This document shows, piece after piece, positions 57,733 through 64,000 of a stretch of 64,000 nt of DNA; within the stretch, counting starts at the first letter, position 1, and each line of letters begins with the position of its first letter. This DNA is from Ponticoccus alexandrii (GTDB taxonomy: Bacteria; Pseudomonadota; Alphaproteobacteria; Rhodobacterales; Rhodobacteraceae). Both the position numbers and the translations under genes were made by a program. The stretch is taken from assembly GCF_016806125.1 (NCBI RefSeq), contig NZ_CP047166.1, positions 806,001 to 870,000 of the forward strand, in the 5' to 3' direction. Below the pieces are notes generated by a model that saw nothing but the letters and a program-made list of their open reading frames with translations, did no database searches and was not told the origin of the DNA.

Positions 57733-58584
57733 TTAGTCAGCTTCCACCAAGTCACTTCGGGCATCGCGGATGATCATCCACGACGAATGCAGGAAAAGCC
57801 CCGCGATCGCGAACGCGACGATCAGGTCGGGCCATGCACTGCCAAGCCACGCGACCAGCCCGGCGGCGATGACCACGGCGAGGTTGCCGATGGCGTCGTT
57901 GCGAGAGAACAGCCAGACGGCTCGCATATTGGCATCACCCTTGCGGTGCTTTAGCAGCGGCAGCACCGCGAGGATGTTTACGATCAGCGCACCTACCGCG
58001 AAGGCTCCCATCAACCCGGCTTCTGGCGTGGTCTGGTTGAGGACACGCCAGAGCGTGCTGCCGACAACGCCAAGGCCCAGAAGGCCCAGGAACACGCCTT
58101 GGATCATCGCCGACCGCGCCCGCCATGTCAGGCTCCAGCCGATGGCGAGCAGGCCCAGAAACGTGATCGCACCATCGCCCAGAAAATCGAGCGCGTCTGC
58201 CTTCAGCGCCTGCGAACCGGACAAGAACCCGCCGAACATTTCGACCACGCCGTATCCGAGATTGAGCGCGACCACGATCCAGAGCGCGCGGCGATAGCTC
58301 GGGTCCTTGTAGGCCGGATCGGACGATGTATCGCCGTCCTCGATCTTCTCGAAACCGTAGCCGGTCGCGTCGAGCGCGGGCCGCACTTTCGGCAGATCGC
58401 CGTCCGCGATCCGCAATGTCATGATGTGGGTGGCGGCGGACACTTTCACGTCGCCTTCGGCCACGCCCGCAGACCGGGCCGCGCGCTCGATCTCGGCGGC
58501 ATCTTTCGCGCAGTCCATGCCTTGTACCCGCATTCGGATCGGGGAGGAGGCTGTCGCCAACTTGCTGTTATCGGGCTGGCTCAT
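57733..58584 (-). CDS. CDF-family metal exporter with HMA-like domain
   Basis: A 283-residue protein. Residues 15-80 resemble a heavy-metal-associated domain but with a single Cys (MRVQGMDCAKDAAEIERAA). Six predicted helices follow, with the CDF metal-site pattern in helix 2 (DALDFLGDGAITF) and helix 5 (HSSWMIIRDA region at the end). Likely exports Zn, Cd or a similar divalent metal. It is divergent from a CmtR-like regulator, 63 bp apart. Confidence 0.85.
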   Translation of the reverse strand: MSQPDNSKLATASSPIRMRVQGMDCAKDAAEIERAARSAGVAEGDVKVSAATHIMTLRIADGDLPKVRPALDATGYGFEKIEDGDTSSDPAYKDPSYRRALWIVVALNLGYGVVEMFGGFLSGSQALKADALDFLGDGAITFLGLLAIGWSLTWRARSAMIQGVFLGLLGLGVVGSTLWRVLNQTTPEAGLMGAFAVGALIVNILAVLPLLKHRKGDANMRAVWLFSRNDAIGNLAVVIAAGLVAWLGSAWPDLIVAFAIAGLFLHSSWMIIRDARSDLVEAD

Positions 58585-58647
58585 GTGCGATCCTTTTTGT
58601 GGTGGCGGGCGAAAAGGTACGCTGCTAACGTATCAGTGGATAATGAT

Positions 58648-58998
58648 ATGACAGCGCAAAACATTCAAGACGATCTTTCGGCACCCGATACACTGGAACT
58701 GCGGGCAAAGCTCTTCCGGGGCCTAAGCGATCCCAGCCGTCTGACGATCCTCGATGCGCTGGTGTCGGACGAACGCAACGTGCAGGAAATCGTCGGGCAT
58801 ACGGGTTTGGGTCAGCCCAACGTCTCGAACCATCTGCGCTGTCTGCTGGAATGCGGGCTGGTCAGTCGCCGCAGCAAAGGCCGCTTCGTTCGGTATCGTC
58901 TGGCGGACAGGCGGGTCGCCGATCTCATCCGTGATGCAGATCAGCTACTTGCCTCGACAGCCAACGGAGTTGATGCCTGCCAAAGCTATACGGACTAA
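58648..58998 (+). CDS. CmtR-like ArsR-family metal sensor
   Basis: A 116-residue ArsR/SmtB repressor. The recognition region (GLGQPNVSNHLRCLLECGLVSRR) includes the C-x3-C pair in the DNA-recognition helix that is typical of CmtR-type Cd/Pb sensors, and a third Cys lies near the C terminus (VDACQSYTD). It most likely controls the divergent CDF exporter from the 63-bp space between them. The ATG at 58648 was chosen for the known domain length. Confidence 0.85.
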   Translation: MTAQNIQDDLSAPDTLELRAKLFRGLSDPSRLTILDALVSDERNVQEIVGHTGLGQPNVSNHLRCLLECGLVSRRSKGRFVRYRLADRRVADLIRDADQLLASTANGVDACQSYTD

Positions 58999-59500
58999 CC
59001 GGCGCGACCTGCTGCAATGTCCTATCGGTGCGCCAAACCTGAAGCAGCCATCTGCGCATCCGCAGCGAATGCACCCTTTGTCCCGCATGGCGGACATTGG
59101 CCTACCAGCGCATTTTGCCGAGGTCGCGCATGATCCGACAGCAGGAAGCGGCACCGTAGCGGTGACCACCTCTGTGAAGTTCGGCTCTAGGTTGAGGTGG
59201 CTTTCTCGCAACATCGCTCGACAGGCAGGCGGGTCACGACCCGTCACTGGGACAACTCGGGAATTCGAGGCAGTCGAATTGTGAATCGTGGCGTGGTCAG
59301 GATGCCCGCCTCAGTGTCTGGACCTGCTGACTGTATAATCTTCAGTCTCATCGACGCTCTTGGGAACTCCGTGTCATCGGTCCTGTGACCACCCGGGGCG
59401 CTTTCCATATCCAATAGTTGTGAGTATTTGGTTCTGAAAAATGATATATTTATCAGATGCTTGCGATTTATCTTGGGGCCCCTCCACAAACCACTTGACA
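58999..59500. other. Non-coding right arm of the transposon
   Basis: About 500 bp with no convincing gene. The part from about 59400 is AT-rich (AATGATATATTTATCAG), as is common near transposon ends. A stretch at 59040-59130 has low similarity to the intergenic repeats but I do not call it a copy. Confidence 0.5.
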
Positions 59501-59550
59501 CGGTGTGCATAGAAAAACGCCATTTTGCGCATTCATATGCGCCATCTACA
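59501..59550 (-). repeat. Right transposon end with putative TnsB sites
   Basis: The terminal repeat is 59526-59550, ending CTACA on the plus strand. A second site at 59501-59512 reads CTATGCACACCG on the minus strand, with the same ATGCACAC octamer as two sites in the left end. All sites point inward. Confidence 0.8.
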
Positions 59551-59555
59551 CAACA
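59551..59555. repeat. Target site duplication, right copy (CAACA)
   Basis: Identical to 16604-16608. Between it and the tRNA CCA end only 8 bp remain. Confidence 0.95.
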
Positions 59556-59563
59556 AAGTGCGG

Positions 59564-59640
<77 letters not shown>

Positions 59641-59775
59641 GGACCGTGCGCGGGGGATAAGGTTGCGGGCCGTTGGCGTCAAGCCGAAAATGCCGGGGCC
59701 CTGTCCATATGGTCCATGGGGGCGGCGAGGGGCTGCGGGGGCAGACCGCCTCGCGGAGATGGTGGCCGCCCGGGG

Positions 59776-61089
59776 TCACTTCACGATGTGCTCGTCCTTG
59801 ACGAACATGTTGGCCCAGGCGCGATCCACCAGCTCTGGTGTCATCCTGTAGGGGACGCCCTCGAAGTCGCAGACCGCGATCATCTGGTCGATCAGGAAGA
59901 CCGGCTGATAGTTGGCGTAGATGTTGTCGATCATCGGGTACTTGCGTTTCATCAGGTGGACGAGGCTGGCCTCGTCCAGTTGCATGCCTTTCTTGCGCGC
60001 CACCAGCGCGAAGATCTTCAGAAAATTTTCCTGGCTGGGGCCGTCGATCTTGATTTTGAAGAAGATCCGGCGCAGCGCGGCCTGATCGAAGATCTCGTTC
60101 GGGTGGAAGTTGGTCGAGAAGATCACCAGCGTGTCGAAGGGGACCTCGAATTTCTCGCCCGATTGCAGGGCGAGGATGTCCTTCGATTCCTCCAGCGGGA
60201 CGATCCAGCGGTTGACCAGCTTCTGCGGCGGTTCGGCCTGGCGACCAAGGTCGTCGACGATGAAGATGCCGCCGGTGGATTTCAGTTGCAGCGGCGCTTG
60301 GTAGGTGCGCGCGGTGGGGTTGTAGACGAGGTCGAGCATCGAGAGCGACAGCTCGCCCCCGGTGATCACCGTGGGCCGCCTGCACATGACATAACGCCGG
60401 TCGAAGCGCGCGGTGCGGCGCAGCGCGGTGGGGTTCTCGGCGTCTTCTTCGGCCTTGGAATGCACGATGGGATCGTAGACAGTGATGACCTGCCCGGAAT
60501 ACTCGATTGCGCGCGGTACGTAGATGCGGTCGCCCATGGCGTCGCGGATGCCGTTCGAGATCGAGGACTTGCCGTTGCCGGGAGGGCCGTACATCAGGAT
60601 CGAGCGGCCCGAGGACACGGCCGGTCCGAGGTTGCCGATCAGGTCGTCGGGCAGGATCAGGTGGCCCATGGCGCCGGTCAGCTGGTCGCGGGTGATCTGG
60701 ATGTTGCGGATCGACTGGCGCCTGACCTGCTCACGGTAGACGTCCAGTGGCACCGGCATCGGGCCGAAGTACTCCGATTGCGCCAGCGCGTCCAGCGCGC
60801 GGGCCTTGCCGCTGTCGGTTAGCTGGTAGGGCATCTCGGATGAGATCTCTCCGGCGGCGCCCATGGTGCCCATCGCCTCGATCAGGCCCTGTCCGCGGCC
60901 GAGGTCGATCAGTTCCTGCGTCACCGGCACCGGAAGGCAGACGGCCCGGGCGAGGTTGGTCACCGTGTTGGTGTTCTTGCGGAACATGGTCTTCAGCACG
61001 ATGTCGCGCATCATGACGATGGAGAGGTTCATGTCCTCGATCCGCTTGGGCGCGGGGGGCGCCATCACGGTGGTCGTTGCCATGTTCAT
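59776..61089 (-). CDS. AAA+ ATPase of the tad neighbourhood
   Basis: A 437-residue ATPase. Residues 1-140 contain a winged-helix-like region; the AAA core has Walker A GPPGNGKS, Walker B GIFIVDDLGRQ and an arginine-containing ALRRIFFKIKIDG. Members of this type are conserved beside tad pilus genes in Rhodobacteraceae, but their role is not known to me. I start at 61089 (MNMATTTVM), where conserved sequence begins; an in-frame Met two codons later is an alternative. Confidence 0.85.
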   Translation of the reverse strand: MNMATTTVMAPPAPKRIEDMNLSIVMMRDIVLKTMFRKNTNTVTNLARAVCLPVPVTQELIDLGRGQGLIEAMGTMGAAGEISSEMPYQLTDSGKARALDALAQSEYFGPMPVPLDVYREQVRRQSIRNIQITRDQLTGAMGHLILPDDLIGNLGPAVSSGRSILMYGPPGNGKSSISNGIRDAMGDRIYVPRAIEYSGQVITVYDPIVHSKAEEDAENPTALRRTARFDRRYVMCRRPTVITGGELSLSMLDLVYNPTARTYQAPLQLKSTGGIFIVDDLGRQAEPPQKLVNRWIVPLEESKDILALQSGEKFEVPFDTLVIFSTNFHPNEIFDQAALRRIFFKIKIDGPSQENFLKIFALVARKKGMQLDEASLVHLMKRKYPMIDNIYANYQPVFLIDQMIAVCDFEGVPYRMTPELVDRAWANMFVKDEHIVK

Positions 61090-61662
61090 GCCGGGGTCCT
61101 GCTTTGTCTTCCTTGGACAGGAGGGTGCCGGGGCAATGTGGCGAGATCTGGGTGGGTTCGGGGTATTCCGGGGGTTCGCCCCATCCGGGCAGAGCCGCCG
61201 TGGCTGCCGGGCACGGAACAGGGCGAGGTTGCTGACGCATCTGAGGCCCGGGTCTGCTTGAAGCCTCGTGAGAGGGGGCTCTGCCCCCCGGCCTGCGGCC
61301 TCCCCCCGAGGTATTTGGGAAGACCAAAGAAGCAGGGGAGGCGTTCGGTTTGTGACGTGGGCCGCATTGAGAGATGCCACAGGCACGGGAGACTGTCCGA
61401 GCGCGGGGCGGCCGCGCGCCGCGGACCGCCGGGGGGGGGGGGGGCTGGATTTGGAGGTGATGGCGTGGGAGGTGCACCCTGGGGCGGTCTGCAAGAGACC
61501 GCCGCCTCGACATTGGCGACGGGCATGAAGACCTTGGCACGACCCTCGCGCGCCATGGTGCTGATGCCGCCGGGTTTCCCGGTCAGGCGGACCGCCATGG
61601 GGGCATCCCGCTGTGGCTGGGCGGGGCCCGTTGCTCGGAAGGATTGGTGCGGGTCTTGCCGG
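61090..61662. other. Intergenic interval with palindromic repeat and G13 tract
   Basis: About 570 bp without a gene. At about 61270-61335 there is GGGGGCTCTGCCCCC followed by a GC-rich palindrome and CCCCCGAGGTATTTGGGAAGACCAAAGAAG, which resembles interspersed palindromic sequences common between Rhodobacteraceae genes. A run of 13 G lies at 61432-61444. Confidence 0.5.
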
Positions 61663-62169
61663 TTACTGCGGCGGTGTCTGGCCGTACCAGACGCCGAGCG
61701 CGAGGTAGAGCGCCAGCGTGCCGCCGAGTGCCATGCCCATGGGGAACTTGGAGCCGGTATCCCAGCTTTTCCAGTGCGGGGCGAGGCGGCGGAGCGGCGT
61801 GTGTTTGGCGAGGCGGTGGGCGAAGAAGGCCGCCAGCAGGTTGGCCGCGAAGAGGATCATCAGGAAGCGCAGGTCGCCGAGGTGGATCAGCGGCGCGGCG
61901 GCGGCGGCGAACTTGGCGTCTCCGGCACCGAGCGCGCCTCCGGCGTTCAGAGCGATGCCCGCGATCAGAACCACCACGAGGTGCAGGTAGCCCCAGAGAT
62001 AGATATCGAGCGGCAGGGCGATCAGGCCAACCATCGCGTAAACCGCGAAGAGGGCCAGCACCGCATGGTTGGGGATGCGCATCCCCTTCATGTCGGTGTA
62101 GCAGATATAGAGGCAGATCGGCAGGGTGAAGGGCAGGAACCACGCCGCCGCGCTGGCGGGGATCAGCAC
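61663..62169 (-). CDS. cpaA: Prepilin peptidase of the Tad system
   Basis: A 168-residue, mostly hydrophobic membrane protein of the A24 aspartic peptidase family. The catalytic aspartates are visible in YTDMKGMRIPN and GAGDAKF. It cleaves prepilin leaders in the Tad/Flp pilus system. Its length matches CpaA/TadV. The ATG at 62169 begins the first helix. Confidence 0.9.
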   Translation of the reverse strand: MLIPASAAAWFLPFTLPICLYICYTDMKGMRIPNHAVLALFAVYAMVGLIALPLDIYLWGYLHLVVVLIAGIALNAGGALGAGDAKFAAAAAPLIHLGDLRFLMILFAANLLAAFFAHRLAKHTPLRRLAPHWKSWDTGSKFPMGMALGGTLALYLALGVWYGQTPPQ

Positions 62170-62235
62170 GGCACGGGCCCGCGGAGAAGGGTCTTCTGTC
62201 GCAGCCGCTGCATGTCCCGTCCTCCTCTCCTGCCG

Positions 62236-63102
62236 TCAGTTCAGGCCGCTGGCGCTGCTGTCGAGCGCCGAGAGCGCGCGGGCGGCGGCCTCGAAATGTT
62301 GCGGATGGGTTTCCAGCGCATCGCGCAGAAGGCCCTTGCCGATCTCGACATCGCCACGTTTGATCGCGGTCAGTGCCATGGAGTGCAGCAGTTCCGCCCG
62401 TTCCGACTGGGTCATCGACATGACCGGCAGGGTGTAATTGCCCTGCGCACCCCGGGCCATCACGAGGTTGTTCTTGGCGGTGAACAGCTTGGGATCGTGG
62501 CGCAGCGCGTCGGTGAACAGCCTTTCGGCCTCGGCGTGTTCGCCGCGCGTCAGTTTCGAGAAACCCCAGTTGTTCAGCGTCGAGGCCGGGGTCGTGGTCA
62601 GGCCCACGGCAGTCTCGTAGAAACTGTCGGCCTTCTTCCATTCTTTCTTGCTGTCGGCGATCATCGCCTCGAGCCGGTAGCGCTTGAAGGTCTCGACGGT
62701 GGGCGGCACGGCGTTCAGGACCTTTTCGGCCTGTTCCCAGTCGCCCGCGCGGATCAGCGCATCGGCCAGTTGCACGCGGTCGTCGTCGATGCTGTCGGGA
62801 TGCGCCACGACCTGCGCCCATGCGGTCTTGGCCTCTGTCATGCGCTTGGCGCGCACCAGCGAGGCGGCGAGGTTGCGCTGGAACTCGATCCGGTCGGGCT
62901 GTTCTTCGCTGGCGCGCTTGAAATAGGCCACGGATTCGTTCGGGTCGCCGACGGTCAGCATGACATCGTTCAGGTCGGTGCCGTCGATGACGTTCACGCC
63001 CTGGAACTTGCGGTCCATCTCGGCTGTGTCGATGCCCTTTTCACAGGCCGACAACGCGGCGAAACCCGCCACGCAAAGGGTCACAACGATGGGATGGCGC
63101 AT
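62236..63102 (-). CDS. TPR lipoprotein, TadD-like
   Basis: A 288-residue protein with a lipoprotein signal (LSAC, Cys at about 20) and several tetratricopeptide-like repeats (for example SVAYFKRASEEQPDRIEFQRNLAASL and LNNWGFSKLTRGEHAEAERLFTDAL). In tad loci such lipoproteins (TadD) help secretin or pilus assembly. It is the second TPR lipoprotein in this cluster. Confidence 0.85.
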   Translation of the reverse strand: MRHPIVVTLCVAGFAALSACEKGIDTAEMDRKFQGVNVIDGTDLNDVMLTVGDPNESVAYFKRASEEQPDRIEFQRNLAASLVRAKRMTEAKTAWAQVVAHPDSIDDDRVQLADALIRAGDWEQAEKVLNAVPPTVETFKRYRLEAMIADSKKEWKKADSFYETAVGLTTTPASTLNNWGFSKLTRGEHAEAERLFTDALRHDPKLFTAKNNLVMARGAQGNYTLPVMSMTQSERAELLHSMALTAIKRGDVEIGKGLLRDALETHPQHFEAAARALSALDSSASGLN

Positions 63103-63240
63103 ATGCCTGCGTCCTCTTACTGCTCTGCCTCGTGCCCGCCGTGTTCGACGGTGCCTTTTCTAAGCCGGACCTGTTCCGGTTCTTTGTCTTGGCCCCCTTT
63201 GCGGGGGATGGCGCCCGTCGAGGGGCGCCCCTTGCCTGTT

Positions 63241-63822
63241 TCAGACCTCCAGCGCGGATTTAGACCGGATCAGGTAGGATCCGCCGCCGCGCCGCACGAT
63301 CTGAAAATCTTGTTCTGCGTCCTCACCATAGAGGGAATTTTCCATTTTTGCGAGGGCCAAGCGCAGATTGTCGCGGATTGCGTCACTTTCGCCATTGTCC
63401 AGCGCATAGGCTTTGCGAAAGATCTGCGAGGCCTCGGCGGCCTGGCCGCGCTCCATCAGCGTGACGCCGAGGTTGTTCCAGGCCTCGGGCCAGTCAGGGT
63501 CTTTTTCGACCGCTTGCCGCAGCAGCCGTTCCGACTGGTTCAGCCGCCCCAGCGCAAGATTGGCCGACCCCAGCGCGGTCAGCACTTCGCCGGTCAGTCC
63601 CTGTTCGCCCGCCGCGCGCAGGTAGGCGTCAAGCGCAAGCTCGTGCTGACCCGCGTCCATCAGCCGGTGGCCGACCGTCAGCCCGTCGACGGCCTTGCCT
63701 CCCGGGTCCAGCGCCGGTGCGAAGGGAGAGGCCCGGTCGCGTGCGTCAAGGCCGCCCGTTTGCGAACAGGCGGCTAGCGTCAGTGTCAGGATCAGCGCGG
63801 TCGCCCGGGACCATCTGCTCAT
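63241..63822 (-). CDS. tadD: TPR lipoprotein, TadD
   Basis: A 193-residue lipoprotein (lipobox LAAC, Cys at about 19) with three TPR-like repeats in the middle (ALDAYLRAAGEQGL, LLRQAVEKDPDWPEAWNNLGVTLMERG). It directly follows tadC, with one base between them, so it belongs to the tad operon. Likely needed for secretin assembly. Confidence 0.85.
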   Translation of the reverse strand: MSRWSRATALILTLTLAACSQTGGLDARDRASPFAPALDPGGKAVDGLTVGHRLMDAGQHELALDAYLRAAGEQGLTGEVLTALGSANLALGRLNQSERLLRQAVEKDPDWPEAWNNLGVTLMERGQAAEASQIFRKAYALDNGESDAIRDNLRLALAKMENSLYGEDAEQDFQIVRRGGGSYLIRSKSALEV

Positions 63823-63823
63823 T

Positions 63824-64000
63824 CTAGTTGCCCGTCATTGCACTCATCTGCGTGATGCCGACCACGGAGGGACCGACCAGGATGATCAGCAGCGGAGGCA
63901 CCGTGAGCATCATAGTCGTCAGCGTCATCTTTGTCGGCAGCTTGTTTGCCGCTTCTTCGGCGCGCATGACCCTTTTGTCACGCATTTCGCCTGCGTAGAC
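63824..64000 (-). CDS. tadC: TadC, C-terminal part
   Basis: The last 58 residues of a gene that continues past the window. The end of the protein reads YAGEMRDKRVMRAEEAANK, then a hydrophobic helix with VPPLLIILVGPSVVG. This is the usual tail of TadC, the inner-membrane platform protein of the Flp pilus. Too short for the track but clear on the minus strand. Confidence 0.85.
   Translation of the reverse strand, partial: VYAGEMRDKRVMRAEEAANKLPTKMTLTTMMLTVPPLLIILVGPSVVGITQMSAMTGN

Larger units (their letters stand above)
16609..59550. mobile_element. Tn7-like transposon at tRNA-Met, about 42.9 kb
   Basis: The boundaries are read directly. The left end starts TGTGGATGGGGCATATGAAT and the right end, read inward on the minus strand, starts TGTAGATGGCGCATATGAAT; the outer 25 bp agree at 22 positions. 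A perfect 5-bp duplication flanks the element. The tns operon (tnsA, tnsB, tnsC and a small ORF) is at the left end. A TniQ homologue lies at 48475-50331. Everything between the ends is cargo: metal and arsenic resistance, toxin-antitoxin, restriction, Lamassu-like defence and unknown genes. The right end is 13 bp from the CCA end of tRNA-Met. In Tn7 itself tnsA is next to the target-proximal end; here the tns operon is at the distal end. Confidence 0.95.

Noticed and set aside
16609-59550. A CRISPR array or Cas genes inside the Tn7-like element (CAST type)
   Set aside because: No regularly spaced repeats and no Cas protein signatures were seen; target choice seems to rest on TniQ alone.
59526-59563. 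An integrase-type attachment site (duplicate of the tRNA 3' end) at the island borders
   Set aside because: No copy of the tRNA 3' end was seen at the left border; the 5-bp duplication and TGT/ACA ends explain the island as a transposon.
61138-63777. An 879-codon open frame on the plus strand
   Set aside because: It runs antisense to cpaA and both TPR lipoprotein genes, which have clear family features. Its product is compositionally odd (Arg/Gly/Gln-rich).

Overview
The window looks like a chromosomal segment of a marine alphaproteobacterium of the Rhodobacteraceae (Roseobacter group). This rests on GC-rich core genes, a petABC cytochrome bc1 operon, xerC beside a DUF484 gene, a CtrA-type regulator, and a tad pilus locus with the AAA ATPase that often accompanies it. 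No species can be named from the sequence alone.

Layout. Positions 1-16.6 kb are ordinary core genome: the end of an EamA transporter, a chemotaxis receptor, aroC, a TPP-riboswitch-controlled thiBPQ thiamine ABC transporter, petABC, an outer-membrane barrel, a GST, xerC, DUF484, a small monooxygenase, a CtrA-like regulator with a degenerate receiver, a hemerythrin, and about 0.9 kb with no recognisable gene. Positions 59.56-64 kb are core again: tRNA-Met(CAT), an AAA ATPase, cpaA, two TPR lipoproteins and the 3' end of tadC.

Between them lies a Tn7-like transposon whose boundaries can be read directly (16609-59550, about 42.9 kb). It begins TGTGG and ends CTACA. The outer 25 bp form an inverted repeat with 22 of 25 bases identical, and the element is flanked by a perfect 5-bp duplication, CAACA. 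It is inserted just downstream of the 3' end of tRNA-Met. The left end carries an operon of a 51-residue ORF followed by tnsA, tnsB and tnsC, all joined by stop/start overlaps. A large TniQ/TnsD-type protein, the expected target selector, lies about 28 kb away in the cargo.

Cargo, left to right: a stand-alone IS1595-type zinc-ribbon protein; a soluble FtsH-like AAA/M41 protease; a RES-Xre toxin-antitoxin pair; an arsenic island (arsR-arsC fusion, GAPDH, arsJ, acr3, arsC, arsH, then arsR and an MFS transporter); a SulP transporter with a possibly structured leader plus a universal stress protein; an HPP-CBS membrane protein; small hypotheticals; a type I restriction-modification locus whose hsdM is broken; a YgjP-type metallopeptidase; tniQ; a three-gene Lamassu-like (ABC-three-component) defence operon; unknown genes among diverged copies of an intergenic repeat; and a CmtR-like regulator divergent from a CDF metal exporter.

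The element thus combines stress-resistance cargo with anti-phage cargo. Its most unusual parts are the altered TnsA active site, the extra small gene leading the tns operon, the AAA/M41 protease and zinc-ribbon protein next to the tns operon, and a tRNA-Met insertion site that lies at the end opposite the tns genes.
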